A stretch of 64,000 nucleotides of DNA from Aquila chrysaetos chrysaetos (lineage: Eukaryota > Chordata > Aves > Accipitriformes > Accipitridae): positions 1 to 64,000 of the forward strand of contig NW_024470392.1 in the NCBI RefSeq assembly GCF_900496995.4, read 5' to 3'. The translations under genes and the position numbers were made by a program. The notes beneath the pieces are model-generated. The model was given only the letters and a program-made list of their open reading frames with translations, was not told the origin of the DNA and did not search any database. Positions 10,785 through 33,390 of this stretch are shown piece by piece (position 1 is the stretch's first letter; each line of letters begins with the position of its first letter).

Positions 10785-11790
10785 GGAGGCCCCGAAAGGG
10801 AGTTTCGGGGGGTCCCCCAAGAAGGGGGTTTCAAGGGGGCCCCAAAAGGGAGTTTCCGGGGGGCTCCTCAAAAAAAAGGTGGTTTCAAGGGGCCCCCAAA
10901 AGGGAGTTTCGAGGGGGACCCCAAAAAGGAGTTTTCAGGGGACTCCAAAAGGGAGTTTGGGGGGGGTCCTCCAAAAAAAAGGCAGTTTCAAGGGGGCCCC
11001 AACAAGGAGTTTTGAGGGGGACCCCAAAAAGGAGTTTCCAGGGGGCCCCAAGATAGGGGGGTTTTTGAGGGGTCCAGAAAAAGGGGGTTTCGAGGGTCCT
11101 CCAAAAAGGGGTTTCAAGGGAGCTTCAAAAGGCAGTTTTGGGTGGGGACCCCACAAATGTGGTTTCGAGGGAACCCCAAAAGGGAGTTTTGGGGGGACAT
11201 CAAAAGGGATTTTCCAGGCAGAGCCCCAAAGGGAGTTTCAGGGGGGGCCCTCAAAAACCCCACAGTTTCAAGGGGTCCCGAAAAGGGCAATTTTCAGGAT
11301 TCCTTAAAAAAAACAGGTTTGAGGGTCCCCCCAAAAGACTGTTTCAAGCACCCCCCAAAAAAGCAGCTTTGAGGGGCCCCAAAAAGGGAGTTTCGAGCCC
11401 CCCGCCCAAAAGGCAGTTTCGAGGAGCCCCAAAAGAGGGTTTTGAGGAGTTCCCCCAAGAAAGGGGGTTTTGAGGGGTCCAGAAAAAGGGAGTTTTGAGG
11501 CCCCCCCAAAAAAGGCAGTTTCGAGGGGCCCCAAAAGGGGGTTTTGAGGGGTCCAGAAAAAGGGAGTTTTGAGGCCCCCCCAAAAAAAGGCAGTTTCGAG
11601 GGGCCCCAAAAGGGGGTTTTGAGGGGTCCAGAAAAAGGGAGTTTTGAGGCCCCACCCCCGAAAGGGGATTTTGAAGGGTCCTCCCCTCAAAAGGTGGTTT
11701 CGAGGGGCCCCAAAAGAGGGTTTCGAGGGGTCCCCAAAAAACCTTTGGGGTCCAAAAAAGACAGTTTTGAGGCTCCCCCCCCCCCAAAAT
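10785..11790. repeat. Array of CCCCAAAAGGGAGTTTCGAGG units
   Basis: About 30 units of 28-36 bases with the core CAAAAGGGAGTTT and flanks GGGGCCCC or GGGGTCC. Units from about 11400 to 11700 repeat in a larger pattern of four (GGGGTCCAGAAAAAGGGAG, GCCCCCCC, AAAGGCAGTTTCGAGG). It reads open on both strands with Gly/Pro/Lys/Phe artefact proteins. Confidence 0.9.
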
Positions 11791-12130
11791 GACGTGTTGT
11801 TTTGGGGGGGGAGGCCCTTCTGGGGGGCTTCCAGCCCCCCCCCGTTGTTTTGGGGGGGCATTTGGGGGGGAGCCACCCCCCCCAGGTAACAAAGGGCTTC
11901 CTACCCATAGAGGACTGAGGAGTTCAGGGTTTGCCCCCCCCCCCCCCCCCAAGGGAACCCAGGCGTCCGAGCTCCCAAGTCCCCCTGGTGCCCCCCCCCC
12001 GTGTCCCCCCCCCCAAAAAGGAGGGGGAGGAGAAGGAGGAGGAGGAGGGGGGGGAAGGGGGAGAGGACCCAGGCGTCCGGGAGGCTGCAGCGAGGAGGAG
12101 GCGAGAAGGAACCCGGTGGGCATCGGGGGG
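11791..12130. other. GC-rich spacer with exact GGACCCAGGCGTCCGGG copy
   Basis: Homopolymer-rich spacer carrying GGACCCAGGCGTCCGGG at 12065-12081, identical to the copy in DDR1 exon 1, and a close relative at about 11954-11970. No exon recognised. Confidence 0.4.
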
Positions 12131-12960
12131 GGGGGCAAAAATGGGGGGGCTGGGGGTATTGGGGGGCATTTGGGGGCACTTAGGGGGGGATTGGGGGGAT
12201 TTGGGGGCACTTGAGGGGTGTTGTGGGTGAATTGGGGGGGTTGGGGGGACTTGGGGGTGTTGGGGGGCATTTGGGGGCACCTAAGGGGGGATTTGAGGGG
12301 TGTATGGGGGGGTGGGGGGGATTTGGGGGGTGACTTGGGATATTTGGGGGCACTGGATGGGTGTTGGGTGTGAATTAGGGGGGAGTTGGGGGGCACTTGG
12401 GGGGATTGGGGGGCATTTGGGGGCACTTAGGGGGGATTTGGGGGAGTATGGGGGGATTGGGGGGATTTGGGGTATTTGGGGGCACTTGAGGGGTGTCGGG
12501 GTGGAGTTGGGGGGGATTGGGGGGCACTTGGGGGTGTTGGGGGGGCATTTGGGGGTCCTTAGGGGGGGGACTTGGGGGGGTATGGAGAAGTTGGGGGGGA
12601 TTTGGGGGGTGACTTGGGGGATGTGGGGGCACTTTAGGGGTGTTGGAGTGAATTGGGGGGGAGTTGGGGGGCATTTGGGGGCACCTAGGGAGGGATCTGG
12701 GGGGGGGGTGGAGAGGATTTAGGGGGTCACTTGGGGGGATTGGGGGGCATTTGGGGGTGTTGGAGGGCATTTAGGGGCACCTGGGGGGGATTTGAGGGGT
12801 GTATGGGCGGGGTGGGGGGGATTTGGGGGCATTTGAGGGGTGTTGGGGGCATTGGGGGCATTTAGGAGGTATTTCGGGGGGCACTCGGGGGGAGTTGGGG
12901 GGCACTTGGGGGGTATTGGGGCACTTAGGGGGAGCTGGGGGGGGATTGGGGGGGGCCTGG
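12130..12960. repeat. G-rich array of GGGGGCATTTGGGGGCACTT units
   Basis: Units of roughly 14-40 bases of TTGGGGGGCATTTGGGGG and CACTTAGGGGGGATT. One strand is a nearly continuous series of G runs of 4-7 split by 3-6 bases, so it could form many G-quadruplexes. Confidence 0.9.
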
Positions 12961-13400
12961 AGCAGCACACGATGCCCACGGAGGCATCAGCCCTATAGGA
13001 TCTCCCTCCAGCCTCCCCTAGAGCGGCACCTATAGGATCTATAGGTGACCCCTTTACCTGCCCTGTGGCACTAGAGGGACCTATAGGGAGGAGCCCCATA
13101 TATGGCCCTATAGCCCCATATACCAACCCTCGTAGAACTCCCCGCCACCCTATAGGCTCCTGCTGTATCGCCCCATATAGCACACGATAGACCTATGGGG
13201 CACCTATAGGTCTAGGGGCACCTATAGACCTGGAGTGTTAAACCCTGGAGGCTCTCCCCATACATACAGTGTTGAACCCTATGGCCTCTATACACACGGG
13301 GCGGTATAGGCAGGGGGCACCTATACAGCACCTTAAATACCCCATAACCCTCCTGCTCTTCATGCCCCTATGGCCCCGTGGATGTACACCCCACCTATAC
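12961..13400. other. Unique spacer, no gene seen
   Basis: Sequence rich in CCTATAGG and GCACCTATAGG words, without open exons flanked by splice sites that I would trust. Confidence 0.35.
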
Positions 13401-14510
13401 GGTGCCGTCCCATGGGACTGTATACGTTTATGTATGGTATAGGGGAACCCTATATGTCCCTTTATCCACAGCCCTCTCTATACGTGTATATATGTGCCAT
13501 ACGTGGCGCTAGGTAGACTGCATCATATACAATGTATAGAGGTGTATACGTGAAGCTATATGTGCACGCATGCACGTATACAGGCATTCAAAAGGCAGGC
13601 GTATAGGAGTATAATGGGTTTCCCGGTATATATGTGCACATATGGACATGGGTATGGCGTGTAGTTCTACATAGTTAGGTGGATGTATGCGTGTATATGG
13701 ATATAGATGGTAAACACATATGTGCGTGGCTGTATATGTACATATATGCATATATGCACATAAATATATAGGTGCACATATAGTTATGTGTATTATATAT
13801 AATATATATGCATATATGCATGTAAATATATAGGTGCACATATAGTTATGTGTATTATATATAATATATATGCATATATGCATGTAAATATATAGGTGCA
13901 CATATAGTTATGTGTATTATATATGTATGTGCACATATATAAGTGTATAGATATACAAACACACATGACTATGCATGTATATGGGCACCTACATCTAACA
14001 TACATACATATATACACACCTGTGATGTGCACATCCAGTTAATCCACAAACATATACATGCTTACAGCTAATGTATAGTGGACTGCTTAATGCATGTGAG
14101 TACATATGTGTCTATATAAGCATGTATATGGGGTGCGTATCTATGTAATCCGGTGGACATATGTGTATATATATATGTATTTACATATATATTCACCTAT
14201 ATACACATGTATATGTGTGTGTAGATGTGTAAATGTATGTGTAGGTGAACATATATGTGTGCTTGTATGTATGTATATGTCAATATATACATATAAGTGC
14301 ATACTGCATACATGTCTAAGTCCACGGATGCGTATAGGTGACTCTATATGGATGTATGTAAGCGCGCACACATGTGTAACGCTATATGGGTGTGGTGTAG
14401 GGGTATATATGCATATACACACTATATATGTTTCTATACATACACGTATGTTCAGATCAGGGTATATATAAGTGTCCACGCACATGTATACACTGCACAC
14501 ACATGCACAC
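13400..14510. repeat. AT/GT-rich region with a 64-base tandem repeat
   Basis: A TATATGTGCACATA-like low-complexity region. Inside it, at about 13745-13930, three copies of a unit of about 64 bases (ATATATGCATATATGCAT, then ATATATAGGTGCACATATAG) follow each other almost unchanged. Composition differs sharply from the flanks. Confidence 0.82.
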
Positions 14511-14619
14511 AGAGCCAGGCATCTATAGGGCCAAGATCTATAGGTGCTCCCATAGGTGCCACCCACGGGACCCCAGGGAGGAGTCAGGGCCTGAACCCGC
14601 CCCAGAGCAGCCCCCAGGT

Positions 14620-15285
14620 GTGTGTCAGGGCATGTTGAGGCGTGTCATTGCGTGTCCTTGCATGTTGTTGCATGTCTTGGGGTCATATGTTATTGCGTGT
14701 TGCGTGTATTGTCTGTTATTGCATTTCATTGCGTGTCATTGCATGTCACTGCATGTTGCATGTTGCATATTGCACGCAATAGCGTGTTGGGATTGTGTGT
14801 CATTGCGTTTCGTTACACGTTATTGTGTGTTCTTGTGTGGTGTTGTGTGTCACTGCATGTTGCATGTCATTGCATGTTGTGTGTTATTGCATGTTACATG
14901 CTATTGCATGTTATTTCATGTTATTGTGTGTTGTGTGTTATTCCATGTTGTTACATGTTATTGCATGTTACCACATGTTGCGGTGTTATTGTGTGTTGTT
15001 ATGTGTTATCACATGTTGTTACGTGTTATCGTGTGTTGTTACATTTTATCACATGTTATCTGGTGTTGTTACATGTTATTGTGCGTTAACGTGTTATCGC
15101 ACGTTATCACGTGTTGTTATGTGTTATTGCGTGTTGTTACATGCTATCGCATGTTGGTGTTATCGCGCGTTGTTACGTGTTACCGCATGCTATCACACGT
15201 TATCGCATGTTATCACGTGTTGTTACGTGTTATCGCACATTATCACATGTTGTTACGTGTTACCGTGCGTTGCGTGTCCCGGTCG
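14620..15285. repeat. GTTATTGCATGTTGTTAC array
   Basis: About 60 units of 8-14 bases (GTGTTATTGCAT, GTTGTTACGT, GTTATCGCAC). The array becomes richer in CpG to the right. It reads as Cys/Tyr/Val/Leu-rich artefact ORFs in all plus frames. Confidence 0.88.
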
Positions 15286-15489
15286 CGCTCCGTGGCGTGT
15301 CCCGTGCTGGGGTGACACCGGGGGGGTCCCCGACGCCTGGGACCCCTCGGGGTTCGGGTTCGGGGGTGGGAACCAGCCCGGGGGGGTCCCAGGGGTCCAG
15401 GCCCCGCCCCCCCCAGCTGCTGTTTCCCATCAGGCTGCAGCAGCTGGGGGGGGGGGGCACATTCCAGCAATGCATTGTGGGAGCAGCTG
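15285..15489. other. Unique GC-rich spacer upstream of DDR1
   Basis: Contains a minus-strand copy of the dispersed motif at about 15331-15346 and a GCATTGTGGGA word at about 15471. It may hold an untranslated DDR1 exon, but I cannot place one. Confidence 0.3.
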
Positions 15490-15985
15490 CTGGGATGGGG
15501 CCCTCCCAGTCCTCCCAGTCCTCCCAGTCCTCCCAGTTCCCCTCCCAGTGCCCCCAGTCCCTATCCCAGTGCCCCCAGTTCCCCTCCCAGTCCTCCCAGT
15601 TCCCTCCAAGTCCCCATCCCAGTCCTCCCAGTGCCCTCAGTCCCTATCCCAGTGCTCCCAGTTCCCCTCCCGGTGCTCCCAATTCCATCCCAGTCCCCAT
15701 CCCAATCCTCCCAGTGCTCCCAGTCCCTCTCCCAGTGCCTCCCAGTGACCCCAGCTGCCCTCACAGTGCCTCCCAGTGAGTCCCAGTTCCCCTCCCAGTC
15801 TTCCCAGTTTCCTCCCAGTCCCCACCCCACTCCTCCCAGTGCTCCCAGTCCCCCTCCCAGTGCCCCCACTCCCCATCCCAGTGCCCCCAGCTCCCCTCCC
15901 CACCCTCCCAGTTCCCTCCCCGTCCCCACCCCAGTCCTCCCAGTGCCTCCCAATGACTCCCAGTGTCCCCTCACTGTCCCCAGGT
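15490..15985. repeat. CCCAGTCCTCCCAGTTCC array
   Basis: About 25 units of 14-24 bases on a CCCAGT core, ending 30 bases before the DDR1 start codon. DDR1's 5' untranslated region must lie in or across it. Confidence 0.88.
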
Positions 15986-16014
15986 GCGGTGACCGGGGGG
16001 GGGCCGGGGCCACC

Positions 16015-27580
<11,566 letters not shown>

Positions 27581-28140
27581 GCCTCCTCCTCACCATCCTC
27601 TTCCTCACCATCAGCATCCTTCATCCCTCCTTCGGCCTCCCTCTTCATCCTCCTCCTTCTCATTGGCATCATCCTTCATCCCTCCTCCTTCATCTCTCCT
27701 TCATCTTCCTTCACCTGCTTTATCGTCCTCATCATCATCCTCCTCCTCCTTCATCCCTCCTCATCCTTCTCCTTCATCCTTCCTTCATCCTCCTCCTCCT
27801 CTGTCATCCGCCTCCTCCTTCATCCTCCTTCTTGTGCTTCATCCACCTTATAGCCCTCCTTCTCCCTCCTTCAGCCTTCATCTTCCTCCTTCCACCTCCT
27901 TCTCCCTCCTTCAGCCTTCATCTTCCTCCTTCCACCTCCTTCTCCCTCCTTCAGCCTTCATCTTCCTCCTTCCACCTCCTTCTCCCTCCTTCAGCCTTCA
28001 TCTTCCTCCTCCTCTTCCACCTCCTCCTTTGTCTTCCTCATCCTCATTCTTCCTCCTCCTTCATCTTCCTCCTCCTTCTCTTCCACCTCCTCCTTCATCT
28101 TCTTCATCATCATCCTCCTTCATCTTCCTCCTCACCCAAC
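27581..28140. repeat. Pyrimidine-rich DDR1 3' region
   Basis: Immediately after the DDR1 stop the sequence is a TCCTCCTTCATC tract. It includes four tandem copies of a 45-base unit at about 27855-28010 (CTTCCACCTCCTTCTCCCTC, then CTTCAGCCTTCATCTTC). I find no AATAAA, so the transcript end is not placed. Confidence 0.8.
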
Positions 28141-28455
28141 ACTGGAAGCACCCAACACTACTGACACGGGACCCCCCCCGACCCCTGGGACCCCCCCTGA
28201 CCCCTGGGACCCCCCCCCCAGATCTCTGGGTGCCCCTCGGATACCTGGGACCACCCCGGATACCTGTTCCCCACCCCCCCCCCAGACCCATTTCCACTCA
28301 ACACCCTCATTCCTCATTAGTGGGGGGCTAATTAGCCACGGTGGCGGCGGGGGAGGGGCAGGGGCCGCGGCGGGGGAGGGGCTGTAAATATTTGGTGCCG
28401 AAACGGAGATTTTTACACTAATATATAGAAGTTTTTGGGGTTGTTTGTGTCTGTC
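28141..28455. other. Spacer after DDR1
   Basis: GC-rich sequence with GACCCCTGGGACCCCCC repeats, then a short AT-rich part (TGTAAATATTTGG, CTAATATATAG). No gene seen; it may contain the DDR1 transcript end. Confidence 0.3.
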
Positions 28456-29185
28456 TCAGCTGTGTGAGGGTGTCCGGACCCCTGGGTCCCCTCCTTGGGT
28501 GCCCAGACACCTGGATCCCCTCGTGGGGTGCCTGGACACCTGGATCCCCCCCTTGGGTGCCCAGATGCCTGGATCCCCTTGTGGGGTGCCCAGACGCCTG
28601 GATCCCCCCCCTTGGGTGCCCAGACACCTGGATCCCCTCGTGGGGTGCCCGGACACCTGGATCCCCCCCTTGGGTGCCCAGATGCCTGGATCCCCTGGTG
28701 GGGTGCCCAGACACCTGGATCCCCCCCTTGGGTGCCTGGACACCTGGATCCCCTCGTGGGATGCCCAGACGCCTGGATCCCCCCCTTGGGTGCCCGGACA
28801 CCTGGGTCCCCCCCTTGGGTGCCCAGATACCTGGATCCCCCCCTTGGGTGCCCGGACACCTGGATCCCCTCCTTGGGTGCCCGGACACCTGGATCCCCCC
28901 CCCTTGGGTGCCCAGACACCTGGATCCCCTCGTGGGGTGCCCAGATACCTGGATCCCCTGGTGGGGTGCCCAGATACCTGGATCCCCCCCCTTGGGTCCC
29001 CAGATGCCTGGATCCCCTCGTGGGGTGCCCGGACACCTGGATCCCCTGGTGGGGTGCCCAGACGCCTGGATCCCCTCGTGGGGTGCCCGGATGCCTGGGT
29101 CCCCCCCCTTGGGTGCCCAGATGCCTGGATCCCCTGGTGGGGTGCCCGGACGCCTGGGTCCCCCCCTTGGGTGGCATCAGGGTGA
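28455..29185. repeat. Minisatellite of GGGTGCCCAGACACCTGGAT units
   Basis: About 20 units of 35-37 bases. Each has GGTGCCCAGACACCTGGATC or GGTGCCCGGACACCTGGATC plus CCCCCCTTG or CCCTCGTGG. The CAGACACCTGGATCCC core is a diverged form of the dispersed ACCCAGGCGTCC motif on the other strand. The array is open in five or six frames. Confidence 0.92.
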
Positions 29186-29990
29186 CCTGTGGGTTGGCAC
29201 ATGGATGTGCAGTGAACCCAGGCGTCCGGGGCTGCCCCCACCCACGTTCTCTGACGCACAAAATGTCCCCCCCAGGGTCTGGAACGGACCCGGGCGTCCG
29301 GAAAGGGACCCGGGCGTCCGGGCCGTAGGGATTTTCCCGGTTCAGTGGAGCGGGTGATTTCTGGAAAGGTTGCGAGCCGGTGACACCCGGTGTCACCCTG
29401 CGCCCTGGGTCCCCCCAGAGGGTTGCCCAGATGCCTGGGTCCCTTGGGGGGGGTTGTCCCTTTTTTTGGGTGGGTGAGGGGTGTCCCTTTTTGGGGGGGG
29501 GGGGGTCTGGCCTACAGTGGGGTCCCCACATGCCTGGGTCCTCTCTGCCCATCCCCCTTTTGGGGTGTGGAAAAGGGGAGAATGACGCAAACACCCCCCC
29601 CCCCCCCCCCCCATGACTCAGGGTTTAGGAACCCAGGCGTCCCAGTAGCTACCCAGCCCCCACCCTGCACTAATTAGGGGACCCAGGCACCCCCAAGGGG
29701 GGACCCAGATATCTGGGTGTCTCATCCTATAGCCCCCCCCCCCCCCCAGGGGACCCAGATGTCTGGGTCTCCCACCCAATAGACACCCCCCCCCCCAAAA
29801 TGGGACCCAGGCATCCGGGTGCTCCTGCACGAGTCCGCTCCTGATTGTGCAACATGGGAAAAACCTGTTGCGTGACATACGTGTATGGGGGGGGGGACGC
29901 GACACACGACAGGAAGCTATAAGGGCTATAGGGGAAGGGGAGCTATGGGGGGGCTACGGGGGTTGTTGGGGGGGTAGGTAGGAGGTCAAT
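29186..29990. other. Spacer dense in dispersed CCCAGGCGTCC motifs
   Basis: Nine or more copies in 800 bases: GAACCCAGGCGTCCGGG at 29214-29230, GGACCCGGGCGTCCGG at 29286 and again at 29306, GGAACCCAGGCGTCCC at 29628, and palindromic versions CCCAGATATCTGGG near 29705 and ACCCAGATGTCTGGGT near 29755. Long C and G runs separate them. No gene recognised. Confidence 0.5.
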
Positions 29991-31245
29991 GTGCAGTGAA
30001 CTTCTATGCCTTCCCATCCCTATACACCCCCTAAAGAGCCCCTATATGCCCCTATATACCCATATATGTCCCTATATACCCCTATATGCCCCTATACACC
30101 CATATATGTCCCTATATGCCCCTATACACCCCTATGCACTGCCATAACCCCTTATATATCCCGTACACTGCCATAAACCCCCATACACCCCTATAAAGCC
30201 CTTTACATTCCGGTATTTCCCTGTACACTCCTATATCCCTCTCCATGCACCCCTTTCATTCATTTACACACCCTCACAGACCACTACACTTCCCATATAA
30301 CCCCATATCCCTCTATAGACTCCCATACAGCCCTGTGCATCCCCATACAGCCCTATAGACCCCCCTGAACCACCTCTACAGCCTCTGTACACCTCTGCGG
30401 GCTCCTCTAGACCCCCATACACCCCCTACATGGCCCCCAAACAAGCCCTAAAGACACTATAGACCTCCATACACCCTCTATGGCCCACTATAGCCACCTG
30501 TACACCCCCATAGTCCTATCTAACCCCCTATGGCCCCTCATACACCCTTTGTAGCCCTCTACAGCTCCCCATCACCCCATACACCCCCCTATAGCCCTCT
30601 AAACCCCTCCATGCAACCCCCCGGAGCCCCCAATACACCCCCTACACCCCTCCATGCAACCACCATAGCCCCAATAGACCCCTTATAGCCCCCTATACTC
30701 CTCCATGCAGCCCCCATAGCCCCCAATACACCCCCTATACCCCTCCATGGAACTGCTGTAGCCCCCAATAGACCCCTTATAACCCCCATACCCCTCCATG
30801 CAACCCCCAAAGCCCCCAATACACCCCCTATAGCCCCCAATACACCCCCTATAGCCCCCAATACCCCTCCATGCGACCCCCATAGCCCCCAATACACCCC
30901 CTATAGCTCCTTATACCCCTCCATGCAGCCCCCATAGCCCCCAATACACCCCCTATAGCTCCTTATACCCCTCCATGCAGCCCCCATAGCCCCCAATACA
31001 CCCCCTATAGCTCCTTATACCCCTCCATGCAGCCCCCATAGCCCCCAATACACCCCCTATAGCCCCCTATACCCCTCCATGCAGCCCCCTTGCCCCCTAT
31101 ACCCCCCCTGTTGCCCCTATACGGCTCCCTAGCCCTCTACACACCCCCCATGGCCCCCTATAGCCCAGTATATACCCCTAGGCCTCCCATACACCACTGT
31201 ATCCCCTACGGACCACTATAGCGCTCCATATACCCCCCATAGCCC
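29990..31245. repeat. C-rich array with a 50-base unit (CCCCCAATACACCCCCTATA)
   Basis: Loose CCCCTATATGCC units on the left. From about 30590 to 31090 there are about nine good copies of a unit near 50-52 bases: CCATGCAGCCCCCATAGCCC, CCAATACACCCCCTATAGC, TCCTTATACCCCT. The array runs up to the IER3 promoter region. Confidence 0.9.
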
Positions 31246-31259
31246 CCCCCGCATACCAC

Positions 31260-31424
31260 CCTAGGGCACCCCCGGGCGGGAGGGGCATCCCACCGAGGCC
31301 ACGCCTCCGATAGGGAGCAGCCAATAGAAGCCGCCGAGGGGCGTAACCCCCCGCCCGCGAGGGGGCGGAGCGCCGCCGCCGCCATAAGAGCGCCACCGTC
31401 AGCCCTCCGCCGCCATTTTGCGAG
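31260..31424 (+). promoter_or_regulatory. IER3: CpG-rich promoter / 5' leader of IER3
   Basis: A short CpG-dense block (GGGGGCGGAGCGCCGCCGCC, CGCCATTTTGCGAG) directly before the IER3 start. The CGCCATTTTG word resembles a YY1 site at a start region. CCAATAGAAG at 31319 (CCAAT) adds weight. No TATA box seen. Confidence 0.45.
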
Positions 31425-32467
31425 ATGACGATGACCATGGCGGCGGCGGCGGCAGCGACAACGACGTGCCCGGGCCGGGGTTGGGGACAACCTGAGGGGA
31501 TCCCCGGTGGGGTCACCCCTTCCCCACCCCGGCATTTCACCTTTGAGCCTCCGGTAGGGCCCAGCGGCCCCCCTAGGCCCCGCCGCCGGCACCGCCGCGT
31601 TCTCTACCCGCCCGCTGTGAGTACCAGGCGCCTGGGTTCCACAGGCGGGTTGGGGGCGGGCGGGGGGGGGGGCCTCCCCGGATTCCTGGGTCCCCTCCCC
31701 GGATTCCTGGGTCCCTTCCCCGCACGCCTGGGTCCTTTGGGGCGCGCAGGATGAGGCCCATTTCCCGGAGGTGAGGGGGGGTGAGTCACTTCCCGCTCCC
31801 CCACGCGTGACTCACCCCTACCTGGTGCCCGGGGGCGGGTGGAGGGGGAACCCAGGCATCTGGGGAAGGAGTATTTCCCCCCCCCCCGGGGGTGGTTATT
31901 TGCCCCAAGAGGGGGTAATTACCCCAGTTACCGTTTTGGAAGCTAAGCAGGGTCGGAGGGGGATTGTGTTTGGATGGGTTCCCCCAGCCTGATCGGGGGG
32001 TGGGGGGGGAATATTTGCCCTCGGGGTGGGTATTTGTCCCAGGTAGATCAGTTCTTACCCTATTTTGTTGTTCTCCCATCTCTCAGGTGCGGCGGCCGCC
32101 CCCCACGGAAGAACCGAGCGCGGCAAAGCGGCTCCTGGTGCTGCTGTTGGCTGTGGTGAGTGCCCAGGTGTACAGCGCGCCCGGGGATGTGACACCCGAA
32201 GTAGCCGCGACGGCCGCGGTGACACCCGAGACACCCGTGGTGACCCTTGAGACACCCATGACACCTGCTGTGACATCCCCACCCGGGGACGGAGCGCTGC
32301 TCAGGACTGCTGTGACACCCACGGAGACAAACTGGACACCCAATGGGACACTGGTGGGGACACCAGCAGCACCCATGGGGATACCCATGGGTGCCTCCTG
32401 CCCTCGGCTGCTGCTGTCACCTGCCCTGCGGCCCCACAGCTGCAGAGCCGGACACACGGCCAGCTGA
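31425..32467 (+). CDS. IER3: Immediate early response 3 (IEX-1)
   Basis: Two exons, 31425-31616 and 32087-32467, phase 0 at the junction, 190 residues (human 156). The conserved core is unmistakable: FTFEPP, then a basic RRRHRRVLYPP stretch (nuclear-localisation type) ending exon 1, and VRRPPPTEEPSAAKRLL followed by a hydrophobic LVLLLAVVSAQVYSA opening exon 2. Human IER3 has the same order and the same exon border. The start is the first of three Met in MTMTMAAAAAATTT. The rest of exon 2 is Thr/Pro/Val-rich (TPETPVVTLETP) and does not resemble the conserved human C-terminus, so it has diverged or its frame is disturbed. IER3 is a stress- and NF-kB-induced regulator of survival signalling. 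Lying downstream of DDR1 it matches the DDR1-IER3 pair of mammalian MHC regions, though here both genes point the same way. Confidence 0.9.
31938..31998 (+). ncRNA. 5S rRNA-like fragment (3' half with A-box region)
   Basis: GGAAGCTAAGCAGGGTCGG at 31938-31956 is identical to the internal control region of vertebrate 5S rRNA. After a diverged middle, TTTGGATGGG continues the same order at the right spacing, then a diverged CCAGCCTGATCGGG. The 5' half of 5S is not recognisable upstream. This is a partial pseudogene or a 5S-derived SINE remnant inside the IER3 intron, not a working gene. Confidence 0.7.
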
Positions 32468-32879
32468 GCGGCACCCAGGACCTTCACCCTGGTTTCAGGG
32501 TGGCACCCAAGACTGTCACCTCGGCCTCGGGGTGGCACCCAGCACCTCGCTGTGCCCATTGCTGTGGCCTCAGGGCTGTGCCCAACACACTGGACTGGTA
32601 GCTGTGCCTATTGTAGTGGCCACAGGGTGGCACCACGCACCCATGGGTGCCCCTGACCTCGGCCTTGTGGTTGCACCCAGTGCCCCAGGGACACATTGGG
32701 GCCCATCACCCTGGCCTTAGGGCTGTGACAGCACCCAGCACCTATGGGTGCCCCTCACCATGCACTCGAAGAGGCATTCAGCACCCATGGGGACCCCTAC
32801 CTCACCTTCGGGGCTGCCCCTAGAACCCATGGGTGCCCCTCATCCAACCTCGGGGCTGCTCACCTCATCCCCTTCCCCT
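32468..32879 (+). other. IER3 3' untranslated region
   Basis: Between the IER3 stop and the AU-rich element. It contains loose repeats of GGTGGCACCCA and CACCCATGGGTGCCCC, with CACCCATGGGTG palindromes (for example near 32638). No ORF of interest. Confidence 0.45.
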
Positions 32880-33005
32880 GCACGGTATTTATTTATTGTA
32901 TTTGTATTTATTTCGCGGTTATTTAATTGAGGGTTATTTAACTATTTAATTGGGGGTTATTAAATGTGATTTGGGGGTATTTAATAACTGATGTTATTTA
33001 ACATG
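32880..33005 (+). promoter_or_regulatory. IER3: AU-rich element in the IER3 3' region with ATTAAA
   Basis: A cluster of TATTTATTTATT, TATTTAAT and GTTATTTA words starting 410 bases after the IER3 stop, in an otherwise GC-rich area. An ATTAAA poly(A)-signal variant lies at 32959-32964. AUUUA clusters are the expected rapid-decay signal of an immediate-early mRNA, which also argues that the 3' untranslated region extends this far. Confidence 0.65.
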
Positions 33006-33077
33006 AGTTGCTGCTGGGTCTTCTTTGAGGCGTCACATGGTTGTGGCCCTGGGGGGAGCCCTTAACCCCCCCCCAGA

Positions 33078-33390
33078 CCCCCGCTGCCTGCAACCCCCGC
33101 TGCCTGCAACCCCCGCTGCCTGCAACCCCCGCTGCCTGCAACCCCCGCTGCCTGCAACCCCCGCTGCCTGCAACCCCCGCTGCCTGCAACCCCCGCTGCC
33201 TGCAACCCCCGCTGCCTGCAACCCCCGCTGCCTGCAACCCCCGCTGCCTGCAACCCCCGCTGCCTGCAACCCCCGCTGCCTGCAACCCCCGCTGCCTGCA
33301 ACCCCCGCTGCCTGCAACCCCCGCTGCCTGCAACCCCCGCTGCCTGCAACCCCCGCTGCCTGCAACCCCCGCTGCCTGCAACCCCCGCTG
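33078..33390. repeat. Perfect 16-base tandem array CCCCCGCTGCCTGCAA
   Basis: Nineteen uninterrupted, identical 16-base units (33078-33381) plus a partial copy. Because 16 is not a multiple of three, every frame reads the same CNPRCLQPPLPATPAA cycle and none contains a stop. Confidence 0.97.

Noticed and set aside
14428-15748. Cys/Tyr/Leu-rich frames that mimic membrane proteins
   Set aside because: Product of the GTTATTGCATGTT array; the hydrophobic look comes from GTT, TGT and TAC codons of the repeat.
28413-29594. 393-codon Gly/Pro/Val frame and its opposite-strand partners
   Set aside because: Array of 35-37-base units open in nearly all frames; no signature of a protein family.
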